49,427 nucleotides of DNA from Candidatus Rifleibacteriota bacterium (GCA_022704885.1 JAKJFO010000008.1:1-49427), one strand, 5' to 3'; numbered from the stretch's first letter, positions 9,058 through 18,456 are shown. Program-made: numbers and translations. The notes: generated from the letters alone by a model not told the origin.

Positions 9058-11139
9058 ATGACAACATCACAAAAAAAAGCGCGAACCTTTGTTGTTACTA
9101 GTTTTCAGGGTGGGATAGGTAAGACTTTTATATCCTCTGCAATTGCCTCGGAACTTCACAAAAAAACTGGCAGGCCGGTGGCGCTGATCGAGTTCAATAT
9201 TATGCGGCCATCGAGCATTCTCGATCAGCTCGATGATAAGGTGCCGGTATTGAACAGCTTTCTTGAATATTACATGGGTAACTGGGCATCTGTTTCGGCC
9301 GAGAGCCTTGCCGGGACTTTTACAGCACATCAGGGAGTATATTATATTCCGTTCTGTGGAAACCGCCCGGGCGAGACTCTGCAGCCAAGATTCAATTTGA
9401 GCGAATACGAGCTGGCTGATTCTCTTCAGCACCTTCTCAAAATTTTTGAGGAGCTTGAGGGTTATGTTGTCATAGACGTTCTCTTTAAAATGTCGCCATT
9501 GCCGGTATTTTTGCTCAGTCGTGCCGATGTGCTGATGTATGTGTATACCTCGCAGCCGCCTTCTCCTGCTTTTGCACAGAAGTTCAGAGAAGAAGCAACG
9601 GCTCGCAATCATATGTCGGAAAAGATTCTATGGCTGCGAAATCACGCGGAAGATATTTCTGAGAGCAGCGAGAGCCGACTTTTTGAGCGCGAATGTGCGA
9701 TTCCATTGAGTGGTGACCTGGCTGAAGAAGGGGCGACTGATGCCCTCGACAATAGTATACAGGATGTGATAAAACACGCCATGATAATGCCTGCGCTCGG
9801 CGTGATGCCAGAAGAGGCTCATAACCCGGTCGCCACAATTCCTGCTGAGATGGTTGACTATCAGAGATCGCTCAGATCAGAGGTCGTCGGTGAACTCGAT
9901 AAGCACTTCGGAATTTCTGACCATGAATTGCGCTCCAAGGTCGAAAGCAAGATCGATGAGGCAATGCGACGAACACCACCGCCAAAAGTTAAAGGTCATA
10001 ATGCCGAGGTCGAGGTTAAAAAATTTCTTATCGACGAAATTCTCGGTCTTGGTCCACTCGAAGATTTTATGCGCGATGAAGAAGTCGATGAAATCATGGT
10101 AAACGGCCCCGATCGCATTTTTGTCGAAAAGAATGGTCGACTGATGCTGACCGATCGAAAGTTCAGCAATTCCGATCATGTTCGTACCGTCATCGAACGC
10201 ATTCTGATACCGGTCGGCAGAACGGTAAACGAAAGAACGCCCTATGTCGACGCCAGATTACCAGATGGTTCTCGCGTGCATGCAATCATTCCCCCGCTGG
10301 CGCTTACCGGCCCGATGATCACCATCCGCAAGTTCTCCAAGGTGCCCATCAGCATGGAAGACCTTGTTTACCGGTTTAAAAGCATCTCGGCCGCCGCCGC
10401 AGAATTTCTCAAGCTTTGCGTGCATCTCAAGAAAAACATTATTGTTTCCGGCGGCGCAAGTTCAGGTAAGACTACGCTGTTGAACGTTCTCTCAAACTTC
10501 ATTCTGCCAAGCGAACGCGTTATCTGCATCGAAGATTCAGCAGAACTCAAGCTCTCACAGGTGAATCTCGGGCGGCTTGAGGCTCGCCAACAGGGAACCG
10601 AAGCGAAGAACCAGGTTACGATAAGAGATCTTGTGCGCAACGCTCTGCGCATGCGGCCAGACCGGATTATCGTCGGCGAATGCCGTGGCCCGGAGGCTAT
10701 CGACATGCTGCAGGCGATGAACACCGGTCATGATGGCTCGCTGACGACTCTTCATGCCAACACGCCGAGAGACGCGCTCGCCAGACTGGAAACGATGGTG
10801 CTCATGGCCGGGGTTGATCTGCCTCTGCGGGCTATACGTGAGCAGATTGCCAGTTCGGTGAATTTTGTCGTTCAGAACGGGCGTCTGGCTGATGGCAGCC
10901 GAAGGCTGCTCGAGCTGGTCGAAGTGACCGGCCTGGAAGACAATATTATCAAGACCCAGACGATATTCAAGTTCGAGAAAAAGTGGATCGGAGAAGATGG
11001 GCACGTCGTTGGAGAGCTTGTTCCAACCGGTGTTCTGCCCGAATTTGTCAGGTCAATCCCTGGCAGTTTTCTCGAACAGCATGCGCATCTGTTTAAAATG
11101 AAAAGCTCCACCGCCAAAAATGAGGAGGCAGCACGATAA
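9058..11139 (+). CDS. TadZ/CpaE–TadA/CpaF fusion: Tad pilus localisation and secretion ATPase
   Basis: The protein has 693 residues from the ATG at 9058 (AAAGAGG upstream). Residues about 10-255 are a CpaE/TadZ-type P-loop domain with a Walker A of FQGGIGKT (16-23), in which the usual signature Lys is Phe, and a Walker B-like VVIDV. Residues about 280-690 are a complete TadA/CpaF secretion ATPase: Walker A GGASSGKT (465-472), the Asp-box strand ICIEDSAEL, the Walker B region RIIVGECRG, and the conserved LTTLHANTPRDAL. In known Tad systems TadZ positions the machine at the pole and TadA powers pilin export, as separate proteins. Here they are one chain. The TAA overlaps the next ATG by one base (TAATG). 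No pilin, secretin or prepilin peptidase gene lies nearby, so the rest of the machine must be elsewhere. Confidence 0.92.
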   Translation: MTTSQKKARTFVVTSFQGGIGKTFISSAIASELHKKTGRPVALIEFNIMRPSSILDQLDDKVPVLNSFLEYYMGNWASVSAESLAGTFTAHQGVYYIPFCGNRPGETLQPRFNLSEYELADSLQHLLKIFEELEGYVVIDVLFKMSPLPVFLLSRADVLMYVYTSQPPSPAFAQKFREEATARNHMSEKILWLRNHAEDISESSESRLFERECAIPLSGDLAEEGATDALDNSIQDVIKHAMIMPALGVMPEEAHNPVATIPAEMVDYQRSLRSEVVGELDKHFGISDHELRSKVESKIDEAMRRTPPPKVKGHNAEVEVKKFLIDEILGLGPLEDFMRDEEVDEIMVNGPDRIFVEKNGRLMLTDRKFSNSDHVRTVIERILIPVGRTVNERTPYVDARLPDGSRVHAIIPPLALTGPMITIRKFSKVPISMEDLVYRFKSISAAAAEFLKLCVHLKKNIIVSGGASSGKTTLLNVLSNFILPSERVICIEDSAELKLSQVNLGRLEARQQGTEAKNQVTIRDLVRNALRMRPDRIIVGECRGPEAIDMLQAMNTGHDGSLTTLHANTPRDALARLETMVLMAGVDLPLRAIREQIASSVNFVVQNGRLADGSRRLLELVEVTGLEDNIIKTQTIFKFEKKWIGEDGHVVGELVPTGVLPEFVRSIPGSFLEQHAHLFKMKSSTAKNEEAAR

Positions 11140-12962
11140 TGGCAATTCTTCCGGTAATTAAGATTCTGGCTATTCTGGGAGGTATTATCGGCATCTACTT
11201 TGTCCTCGAAGAGCAGCTCGACATCAGCTTCGACCCGAGCAAAATCAGTAAAGACAAAGATCCCACCGGCCGATCACGCTATCTTCAGAGCGTCACTGGA
11301 GCTAATCTCGAGGATCAGCTCATCGAAGTTCTGCTGATGATCAGCTCCTGTCTCAAGGCGGGTCGTAATCTTGACCAGGCATTCGAATTGATCGCTGTGG
11401 CTACACCCCCTCCGATCTGTAACGAGTTCAGAACTCTGGTTCAGGAAAGACGTCTCGGTGTTTCAATGGTCGAAGCATTGACCAATCTTGCCAACAGAGT
11501 GCCCAGCCCAGATCTGAAGCTGGCCGTGAATGCCACAATATTTCAGCAGGAGACCGGTGGTAATCTGGAAGACCTCTATCGGCAGATCGTTCTGACCGTT
11601 GCCGAACGAAAAAAGATCATGGGCAAGGTGGTGGCCGGAACTGCGCACGCCCGCCTCTCGGGCAATCTGGTCGGATCGATTCCGATAGCACTTGCCGCTA
11701 TCATAACCGCTTTTCATCCGCAGTATCTTGTTCCCATGCTTGAGAATCCGGTGGGTCAGGCAGTTATGATCGTTACGCTCTCTGCTGCGATTATCGGCCT
11801 GATGTTCATCAACCGCATGGCCAGTTCTATTCTGCCTGAAGCAGAAGAAGCTGTCGTGGCCAAGAATGAGGCCAGAGCCAGAGGGCAGCTGCGCTGGCCT
11901 GTTTTAAGAGCTTTTCTGGCGCCTTTTGCTTCGGTTAATCGCTCGATTTCTGGAGATTATTTCAAGAAGCTACGCGCCGAAATTAAATTTCTGCTCGAAG
12001 CGTCCAACAAGGCTGCAGAATTTTCAGCTGATGAATACATTGCCATCATGGAAGTTTCTGCGATTTTCTTTCTGGCTTTGTTCATCATCTTTGTCAATCC
12101 ATTTGCATTTGGCCTGGTGTTCGGACTGGTCGTGATCATTCTACTGAGCCCGATTGGCTTCCGGTTGCCGAGAATCTATCTCGGTCATCTGATAAAAAAG
12201 CGCCAGAAGAATATCGAATTCGAATTGCCTTACATTATCGATCTGCTTTCGCTGGCCATTGAATCAGGCCTCGATCTAACCGGAGGTATCGCCAAGGTGG
12301 TCGAAAAATCGCGAAATACCGACATAATTGTCGAATTCAAAATGTTTCTGGCTGATACCAAGGTCGGTAAAAGCCTTGAAGAAGCGCTTGCTGACATGGC
12401 TGAGCGTGTGCGTGTTCTGTCTTTCTTCTCTTTCGTCAGCTCTCTGATTCAGGCTCAGCGCCTTGGCGCCGAAATCGGGCCGACTCTTCGCGCCCAGGCT
12501 GAGCAGATGAGATACCAGAGAATGATTATGGCCGAAGAGCGCGTCAATAAGCTGCCGGTAAAATTGCTGGTTCCGCTTGTATTTTTCATATTCCCCAGCA
12601 TCTCGGTTCTCCTGATCGGACCGGCGGTTCTGCAGATGCAAAAAAGCATGCCGGGTGTCATGTCGAGCTCGCCCAGAAGTGGCAGCGCCGGAGTTATGCA
12701 AAGAAATGGTGCTGCTCCGTCAGCCGACCTCAGCAAGTCGATCATATTGCGTGATGGCAATGCCAATAAAACAAAAGCGCAGCCTGTTCCAGTTAAGGCG
12801 CCGGTAATTCAAGCGCCTGCTGTTTCTGATCTGGCGCCAAAAACGCAAGAAGTCGAGAAGCCAGCTGTCAAAGAGCCAGAAACCAAAGAAAGCAGTCAGA
12901 CAAACCCCGAGACACTGCTGGCGCCGATAAGTGGTGAACCGGCTGAAACGACAGGTGACTGA
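11139..12962 (+). CDS. TadB–TadC fusion: Tad secretion inner-membrane platform
   Basis: The protein has 607 residues; GAGGAGG precedes the ATG. Residues about 1-230 form a TadB-like half: an N-terminal helix, a T2SSF cytoplasmic domain with the SCLKAGRNLDQAF motif, and two membrane helices near 175-225. Residues about 265-500 form a TadC-like half: two helices near 300-345, a second T2SSF domain containing LAIESGLDLTGGI, and a final membrane helix near 480-500. The last 100 residues are a Pro/Ala/Glu/Lys-rich tail expected to be disordered. TadB and TadC normally form a heteromeric platform that works with TadA, so the fusion fixes a 1:1 ratio. It is translated together with the upstream TadZ–TadA fusion. 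Confidence 0.92.
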   Translation: MAILPVIKILAILGGIIGIYFVLEEQLDISFDPSKISKDKDPTGRSRYLQSVTGANLEDQLIEVLLMISSCLKAGRNLDQAFELIAVATPPPICNEFRTLVQERRLGVSMVEALTNLANRVPSPDLKLAVNATIFQQETGGNLEDLYRQIVLTVAERKKIMGKVVAGTAHARLSGNLVGSIPIALAAIITAFHPQYLVPMLENPVGQAVMIVTLSAAIIGLMFINRMASSILPEAEEAVVAKNEARARGQLRWPVLRAFLAPFASVNRSISGDYFKKLRAEIKFLLEASNKAAEFSADEYIAIMEVSAIFFLALFIIFVNPFAFGLVFGLVVIILLSPIGFRLPRIYLGHLIKKRQKNIEFELPYIIDLLSLAIESGLDLTGGIAKVVEKSRNTDIIVEFKMFLADTKVGKSLEEALADMAERVRVLSFFSFVSSLIQAQRLGAEIGPTLRAQAEQMRYQRMIMAEERVNKLPVKLLVPLVFFIFPSISVLLIGPAVLQMQKSMPGVMSSSPRSGSAGVMQRNGAAPSADLSKSIILRDGNANKTKAQPVPVKAPVIQAPAVSDLAPKTQEVEKPAVKEPETKESSQTNPETLLAPISGEPAETTGD

Positions 12963-13478
12963 TTGATACGCATCGAGCCTGGCAGCCGGATATTGATAAG
13001 TGCCTGTCTGGCAGGCTGCAAATGTAATTACAGAGCGTCTGCGGCATCGATTTATGCCGCAGACGCTTCGTTCTGGAATAGTCTTTTTGCCCGTTACCGG
13101 CTTCTCACCGTCTGTCCCGAGCAGCTCGGCGGCATGCCCACGCCGCGGATTCCGTGCGAGCTGCAGGCTTCATCTGAAAGCGTGCTGGCTGGCTGTGGCA
13201 AGGTTGTCAATCGTAATGATGAAGACATGACGGCCTGCTTTATCAGGGGCGCCGAAGAGACTCTGCGACTGGCTGAGTTACACGCTGCTGACTTTGTGGT
13301 GCTGAAAAGTCGTAGCCCATCGTGTGGCGTCGATGAGGTTTATGACGGTACATTCTCCGGCCGTCTGTTGCCGGGTTCAGGCGTGACTGCCCGCTTGCTT
13401 TCGAATTCAGGATTCGTTCTTCTCGATGAGGTCGAGTTTTTAAAATCTCTCGGGGTACAGTTGATTCCTGTTGATTGA
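12963..13478 (+). CDS. DUF523 family protein
   Basis: The protein has 171 residues. The frame begins at a TTG immediately after the TGA of the TadB–TadC gene, preceded by a weak AGGTGA; a TTG eleven codons further in is an alternative start. It has the DUF523 (YbbK) hallmarks: an N-terminal ISACLAGCKCNY segment, CPEQLGG, and the LKSRSPSCG motif, all with conserved Cys residues. The biochemical role of the family is not established. It has no link to secretion that I know of, and its position is probably read-through co-transcription with the tad genes. Confidence 0.85.
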   Translation: MIRIEPGSRILISACLAGCKCNYRASAASIYAADASFWNSLFARYRLLTVCPEQLGGMPTPRIPCELQASSESVLAGCGKVVNRNDEDMTACFIRGAEETLRLAELHAADFVVLKSRSPSCGVDEVYDGTFSGRLLPGSGVTARLLSNSGFVLLDEVEFLKSLGVQLIPVD

Positions 13479-13688
13479 GGCCTGTTTATGGGGTCGGGCG
13501 TCTGTTTTGTCTGGTACATTTTGCCCTTGAGGTTGCGTTGTTTCCGATTTGTTAATACAGGCTGTTTATAAACCGTCTTGAAATCTTTTAATCGCGCCAA
13601 TCTGGGTGTACATTGATTTTTTTTTACTCCGAAAAAGTACTGCCAGTCGCAAATCCTGAGTGTACGCCATTTTGCGCGATAAAAAACA
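13479..13688. other. Intergenic region between the DUF523 gene and the next promoter
   Basis: The 289-bp space up to 13767 holds the promoter at 13689-13717 and nothing else convincing. A 10-bp palindrome GTTTATAAAC lies near 13564. A 27-codon plus-strand frame from about 13489 is too weak to call. No terminator with a T-run was found. Confidence 0.5.
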
Positions 13689-13717
13689 TTGACCTGTGAG
13701 TTTCTCTTTGTTATTAT
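13689..13717 (+). promoter_or_regulatory. Sigma70-type promoter for the membrane protein gene at 13768
   Basis: TTGACC (13689-13694) is spaced 17 bp from TATTAT (13712-13717), which is preceded by TGt, giving an extended -10. The first codon is 51 nt downstream of the -10. Confidence 0.6.
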
Positions 13718-13767
13718 CGGCATCACGTTGATAAAAAATTATAAGACGTGCCTGGGGAAAGCTGGAG

Positions 13768-14334
13768 ATGGGGTTTCTAAGCAGTTTTAAGGTCATGAAG
13801 GTTGAAGACGACGGCTGCGATGTCATAACTTTCAGGACATCGCGGGCCTGTGTGTTGCTTGGCGCATTGTTCATTTTTGCTGGAATCGGCATTATTGCTC
13901 AATTGCTGCTGGGCAAGCTGTTTTTTTCTCTGTTTGAATTCTGCATGTGTTGTCTCGCGGTCTCGGCGGCATTCATTCTGGCCGGACTGGTGCTGGTGAC
14001 TTATCGCAAACGCGTCGATTTAACCAGATCACAGAGCCGGATCAGCCTTGTAGAGTCAAGCATTCTCGGGGTTCGTGCCACTGCCTGCCACTTCGATGAA
14101 CTCCTCAATGTCGAGCTGACTCGAAATTCAGAATGTCTGTTCACCAACACAGCCAATCTCTGGGTCGTAAAAGTGTTTATAAGAGATGGCGAAAGCTTTT
14201 CAGTCGAGAAGGTGTTTTCTTCTATCTGTGCGCGCGAAGCTAAATTCGCTGCTGAAGCCATCGCTTTTGCAACCGGCAAAGAACTGGTGTTCAGCTGTAT
14301 GCCAGAGGAACGCCTGATTTTGAGCCGCGTCTGA
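13768..14334 (+). CDS. Two-helix membrane protein of unknown function
   Basis: The protein has 188 residues. The first 28 residues are polar and beta-like. Two hydrophobic helices follow (about 29-52 and 58-78), then a cytoplasmic domain of about 105 residues that begins with basic YRKRVDLTR and continues in alternating strands. This plan resembles membrane-anchored PH-like (bPH/DUF-type) domains, but I cannot assign the family. GGGGAAAG and GGAG lie before the ATG. It has its own promoter. The TGA abuts the stop of the convergent SLH gene (TGATCA) with no spacer. Confidence 0.75.
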   Translation: MGFLSSFKVMKVEDDGCDVITFRTSRACVLLGALFIFAGIGIIAQLLLGKLFFSLFEFCMCCLAVSAAFILAGLVLVTYRKRVDLTRSQSRISLVESSILGVRATACHFDELLNVELTRNSECLFTNTANLWVVKVFIRDGESFSVEKVFSSICAREAKFAAEAIAFATGKELVFSCMPEERLILSRV

Positions 14335-15549
14335 TCAGTTCTTCTTTTTGGTGAGAATCTGATGGATCTTGTCTTTTTTCGCTCTGAGCAATGCTTTTAG
14401 CGTTTCAATATCTGATTTTACGGCCAGCCGGTCAGTTTTGTCGCTGCTGGGAGTTGTGATCGCAGCAAATTTTAGAACTTCGTCAAACAATCTTACTGTT
14501 TCATACCAGGTAACTGACTCATTGCCGGCAAAACGCCCGTCGCCATAGCCAAGATAGAGACCGCAGCCAGCAAGTTTGACAAGAGACTCAAATTCTGGCT
14601 GTTCGATGGTTATGTCACGGTATTCGATTTTTTTTGCTTCGAGTTTTTCTTTGGCAAAGCTGTCGAGTATGTATTCAAGAGCGAGCGCCAGGTGTCGCCG
14701 ACAGCTGTATGAGTCGCCACCTCTATCGGCAAAGATCGTTTTTATGCGTATCTCGTCGATTTCTTTCCCGGCTCTGGCAAATATTCCATTGAGCATTTCA
14801 GTCATGTCAGAAGTGCTGACGAATGATTCACCATCGAAACTGGGGCGCATGATCAGCTTGTCAAATGTTCCGGCCTGAGTGAGATTTTCGATCGGCTGCA
14901 TAATCGGGTGATTCAATGGAATATCGATAAAACTGAGCTTTTCTGCCGGTCTGCGACTCATCATTTCTGATGATACTGCTTCATAGAATCTGTGCAGAAA
15001 GAAAACCGCCTCACGCAGGCTGAGGTTCTTGTTCTTGCCTAGCGATCCGTCTGGATAGCCTCTGACGACATATTTGCTCTGCAGCCAGGCAACCGCCTTG
15101 AGATATTTGTCGGCTACTCTATAGTCGCGATAATCGCTGGCTTCATGGTTTTCAAACTCTATCAGGCCTTTTTCTGCGATGAATATGGTGGCTCTTGCCA
15201 GCGTCTCAAGAGTGGTTGCGCGCGACATTCGGCCGGCGCCGATTTTTCCCGCAATAATGCCTGCTTTTGTCAGTTCTCGGGCATCTTCAGATTCGTTGGC
15301 GCCGAGAAGCATCATAACCAACGCCAGTTTATCGGCGAAGTCGGCTGAGGTTATTCTTCGATCCAGTACTGAGGCTTTCAGCTGATGAGGCATGATGATG
15401 CCCAGCTCACATCCTAGTCTAACTTCACGGGGCAGGCGCCCGAGCGCATTACTGGCGAGAACAGATTGTAAAAGGTTCCCGCCAACAGCCATGATTACCA
15501 GTGCTGCCAGAATGGTGCCGGCCAGAAAATGATTGTTTGCCTGTTTCAT
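14335..15549 (-). CDS. S-layer homology (SLH) domain protein
   Basis: The protein has 404 residues from the ATG at 15549, chosen because GGAG lies upstream and it directly precedes a signal-like hydrophobic segment (about 8-28). Three SLH-like repeats are visible, each with an aspartate-containing entry (FxDI or similar), a hydrophobic helix, and a G-Y-x-D-G-x-F/L turn. The clearest are VRGYPDGSLGKNKNLSLREA (about 160-180) and LGYGDGRFAGNESVTWYE in the last quarter. SLH domains bind pyruvylated or other secondary cell-wall polymers, or the periplasmic peptidoglycan face in diderms. The C-terminus is Lys-rich. It may be an envelope-anchoring protein; the binding partner is unknown. Confidence 0.8.
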   Translation of the reverse strand: MKQANNHFLAGTILAALVIMAVGGNLLQSVLASNALGRLPREVRLGCELGIIMPHQLKASVLDRRITSADFADKLALVMMLLGANESEDARELTKAGIIAGKIGAGRMSRATTLETLARATIFIAEKGLIEFENHEASDYRDYRVADKYLKAVAWLQSKYVVRGYPDGSLGKNKNLSLREAVFFLHRFYEAVSSEMMSRRPAEKLSFIDIPLNHPIMQPIENLTQAGTFDKLIMRPSFDGESFVSTSDMTEMLNGIFARAGKEIDEIRIKTIFADRGGDSYSCRRHLALALEYILDSFAKEKLEAKKIEYRDITIEQPEFESLVKLAGCGLYLGYGDGRFAGNESVTWYETVRLFDEVLKFAAITTPSSDKTDRLAVKSDIETLKALLRAKKDKIHQILTKKKN

Positions 15550-15668
15550 GAAGGAGCTCCATTTGTTATATCTTAGAGTTACTATCGGCACATCGCTTTT
15601 TGGTGATTAGAAACCCGGCAATAATTTTCCCGACGCTACAGTTGGCTATGGCCGTACTGGTGCGAAAG

Positions 15669-15677
15669 TGATAGAAT
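15669..15677 (+). promoter_or_regulatory. Extended -10 promoter for the M16 peptidase gene
   Basis: TGaTAGAAT at 15669-15677 fits an extended -10 element; no good -35 lies 17-18 bp upstream. It is 28 nt before the ATG at 15705, and GGGAG precedes that start. Confidence 0.4.
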
Positions 15678-15704
15678 GCCGGAAAATCACGTGGGAGACA
15701 AACG

Positions 15705-18254
15705 ATGAATTCGTTCTTAAAATTAGTTGCCATGCTTTTGCTGCTGCTTGTTCCAATCGCGGGCGTCACCGCTGCTGAAAAGGCCGGGCAGGTTTTTACT
15801 CTTGACAACGGTTTGAAGGTGTTCGTTAAACCAGTGCACTCTTCGCCGGTTGTTGCCCTTAACATCTGGATCAAAGCCGGTTCTGTGAACGAAGAGCCCG
15901 GTGAAGAAGGCTACAGTCACCTGATCGAGCACATGCTGTTCAAGGGAACGCCAACTCACCCCTATGGCGCTCTTGATAAAGAGATTAAGAAGATAGGTGC
16001 TCATCAGAACGCCTTTACCGCCAATGACTATACCTGTTACTACCTGGTGGGCGCATCTCAGTATTTTGACAAAATGATGCAGCTGCAGGCAGACGCTGTT
16101 CTCAACAGCTCTCTCGATGAAGAAGAATTGAAAAAAGAAACTCAGGTGGTAATCGAAGAATTGCGCATGAGTCTCGATAATCCGGGTAACCGCATCGTTC
16201 AGCTGATCATGGAAGAAGCTTTTCAGCTACATCCTTACCGGCACCCGATCGTCGGCTATCTGAAGACTCTTGAAGACGTCACCAGAGACAGGCTTTATGC
16301 GTATTACAAGAAGTTCTATGTTCCGGTCAACATGTGGGTCGTCATTGTCGGTGATGTTAAGATCGATCAGGCTATAGAGTCTGTGCGAAAATACATGGGA
16401 AGTGCCCCTCGAACATCTCTGCCTACGCAGCAGATAGCAGAAGAACCGATTCAGGATGCTATGCGCACGAAAATAGAATATGCTGATCTGCAGCATGCCT
16501 ACGTACGTATGGGCTGGAAGGTGCCAGGTATCGCAAGTAAAGACCGCTTCGCTCTTTATGTTATTGCTCGACTGATTGGTGGAGGGATGTCGAGCTGGCT
16601 CTGGCGCGAACTGGTCGAGGAGAAGCAGCTCGCAGTTTCTGCCGGTGCCGGCTATTATTCCAGCCAGTTTCCGATGCTTTTCCAGGTCGGTGGCGTGACC
16701 TCGCAGAGCAAGGTGCGGCCATTCATAGAAACTGCCCGCAATATTGTATACAGACTGCACAAGGGCGAGATCGATGACGCCGAACTCGAAAAGGCTCGCC
16801 AGCAGATCATCGCAGAAGACATTTACGACAGTGAAAAGGCAGAAGATCAGGCAACCAACTATGGTCACTTTGCTCTGCTGGCTGAGATTGAAGATGCCGA
16901 CCGCTTCGTCGAGAATATTCGTCAGGTTACCCGCGAAGATATCGCCACGGTTGCCAGAAAGTATTTCGTCGATTCGAATCTCACAGTTGCCCGTCTTGAG
17001 CCAGAACCGCCGGCTCCAGATGCTGTGCCCGAAATGGTTACACTGGACAACGGTATTCGCCTTATAATGAAGCAGAATAATGTTGCGCCCCTGGTGGCGG
17101 TATCGATAAAGATAGCCGCCGGCGGGCTGGTCGAAGAAAATAGGGAAGCTGGTCTTGCCAATCTCGTTGCCGAAATGCTGCAGCGCGGCGCCGCCGGTCT
17201 TTCGAGCGAAGAGATTGCCGCAAAATTCGAAAGCATGGGTTCGAAATTTTCTGTCACTGCCAGCAAGAGTTATGTTTCGTTCGATCTGCAGTGTCTGGCC
17301 GAAAATTTTATGCCTTCATTTGAGCTGATGCTCGATATTCTTGACCGGCCGGAATTCCCATCAGCAGAGCTCGATAAGCTCAAAAAGCAGGTCGAAGACT
17401 GGATCAAGGCCGATGAGGACGATCTCTACAAATACACGGTTCAGGGCGCGCTGGCGGCTCTTTTTCCCGATACTCCGATTGCGTACTCAGCATATGGAAA
17501 AGTCGATGATGTAAAGCGATTCAGAACCCAGGATCTCAAAGACTTTCACAAAAAGCATTATGTCGGGGCGAATATGGTCGTCGCCATAGTCGGTGACTTT
17601 TATACGCGCGAACTCAAAGAATCGCTGCTGCAGAGCCTGGGCCGATTTTCACAGGGCAAGGCCAACGAATTCAAGCCTTTTAAGCTCAAAGACATCACCG
17701 AACCGGCAGAAGTCGCTCTCAAAAAGAACCGCGAACAGGCTCAGATAATTTATACTGCCAGAACCTTTGCAGCTAACGACGAGAAAGTCGCTCCCATGGC
17801 TATAGCTACGACGATTCTCTCTGGCAGCATGTCTTCGCGGCTGTTCAAAAATCTTCGCGCCAAAGATTCACTGGCCTATTCGACCTGGGCATTCAATGTC
17901 GGCATGGCTAACGGCGGTTACTTTCTCGCTTCGATCAGCACCGCTGCTGCGAAAGTCGCTACTGCGACGCAGCGCCTGAAACAGGAAATCGATGTTTTTC
18001 GCGATGAAGGTTTTAGCGAAGAAGAATTCGAAGATGCTAAAAAATACCTGATCGGGCAATATGCGCTTTCTTTCGTCGACAATGCTTCGATGGCTGATAA
18101 TTACGCTTCTGACGAGTTTTTTGGCAAGGGCTTTGACTTTTACCGCAAGTATCCTGACCAGATCAATGCGGTTACCCGTGAACAGGTCAGTGAAGTCGCA
18201 AAGAATTATCTGCTGGCCAGTGGATCATACAGTCTGGCGATAACCGAACCCTGA
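15705..18254 (+). CDS. Secreted two-domain M16 (pitrilysin/insulinase) zinc peptidase
   Basis: The protein has 849 residues with a Sec signal (about 1-23, ending VTAA). The first M16 half has the inverted zinc motif HLIEH (His72, Glu75, His76) and a downstream EE at 151-152 supplying the third ligand, so it should be catalytic. The second half begins near residue 440 (TLDNGIRL) and lacks the motif (NLVAEM in its place), as in the regulatory halves of pitrilysin-type and processing-peptidase-like proteins. The two halves should form a closed chamber that degrades peptides in the periplasm or cell surface. The gene stands alone and is closed by a strong terminator at 18271. Confidence 0.93.
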   Translation: MNSFLKLVAMLLLLLVPIAGVTAAEKAGQVFTLDNGLKVFVKPVHSSPVVALNIWIKAGSVNEEPGEEGYSHLIEHMLFKGTPTHPYGALDKEIKKIGAHQNAFTANDYTCYYLVGASQYFDKMMQLQADAVLNSSLDEEELKKETQVVIEELRMSLDNPGNRIVQLIMEEAFQLHPYRHPIVGYLKTLEDVTRDRLYAYYKKFYVPVNMWVVIVGDVKIDQAIESVRKYMGSAPRTSLPTQQIAEEPIQDAMRTKIEYADLQHAYVRMGWKVPGIASKDRFALYVIARLIGGGMSSWLWRELVEEKQLAVSAGAGYYSSQFPMLFQVGGVTSQSKVRPFIETARNIVYRLHKGEIDDAELEKARQQIIAEDIYDSEKAEDQATNYGHFALLAEIEDADRFVENIRQVTREDIATVARKYFVDSNLTVARLEPEPPAPDAVPEMVTLDNGIRLIMKQNNVAPLVAVSIKIAAGGLVEENREAGLANLVAEMLQRGAAGLSSEEIAAKFESMGSKFSVTASKSYVSFDLQCLAENFMPSFELMLDILDRPEFPSAELDKLKKQVEDWIKADEDDLYKYTVQGALAALFPDTPIAYSAYGKVDDVKRFRTQDLKDFHKKHYVGANMVVAIVGDFYTRELKESLLQSLGRFSQGKANEFKPFKLKDITEPAEVALKKNREQAQIIYTARTFAANDEKVAPMAIATTILSGSMSSRLFKNLRAKDSLAYSTWAFNVGMANGGYFLASISTAAAKVATATQRLKQEIDVFRDEGFSEEEFEDAKKYLIGQYALSFVDNASMADNYASDEFFGKGFDFYRKYPDQINAVTREQVSEVAKNYLLASGSYSLAITEP

Positions 18255-18270
18255 TTCAAGATAAAATAAA

Positions 18271-18310
18271 ACCGGCGTGCAGCTTGTCTCTGCACGCCGG
18301 TTCTTTTTTT
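18271..18310 (+). terminator. Rho-independent terminator after the M16 gene
   Basis: A perfect 12-bp stem (18271-18282 with 18290-18301), a 7-nt loop and a T-run (18304-18310). An A-rich flank on the other side (about 18259-18270) would give U-rich RNA on the minus strand, so it may also stop transcription coming from murC and the small gene at 18315-18428. Confidence 0.93.
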
Positions 18311-18314
18311 CAGT

Positions 18315-18428
18315 TCAGGAACCGTAACGATCCTTGATCTTATCGAGCACCATGAAGCCAACGGCGACAGAGGCGCGGGAAATTACAACAGCGACGCTCA
18401 ACAGAAACAATGCGGTAAGTATGGTCAT
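18315..18428 (-). CDS. 37-residue membrane peptide downstream of murC
   Basis: An ATG at 18428 is preceded by CCGGAGA at good distance. The 37-codon frame begins MTILTALFLL, forms one hydrophobic helix of about 25 residues, and ends with a charged amphipathic tail (LDKIKDRYGS) before the TGA at 18317-18315. It lies 28 bp after murC on the same strand and just before the bidirectional terminator, so it is probably the last gene of a murC transcript. The function is unknown. Its size and topology fit small inner-membrane proteins. Confidence 0.6.
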   Translation of the reverse strand: MTILTALFLLSVAVVISRASVAVGFMVLDKIKDRYGS

Positions 18429-18456
18429 ATAGATTCTCCGGTGTTATGCCAGTGCT

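Noticed and set aside
13489..13572. 27-codon plus-strand frame after the DUF523 gene
   Set aside because: Too short, weak ribosome-binding site, no recognisable pattern.
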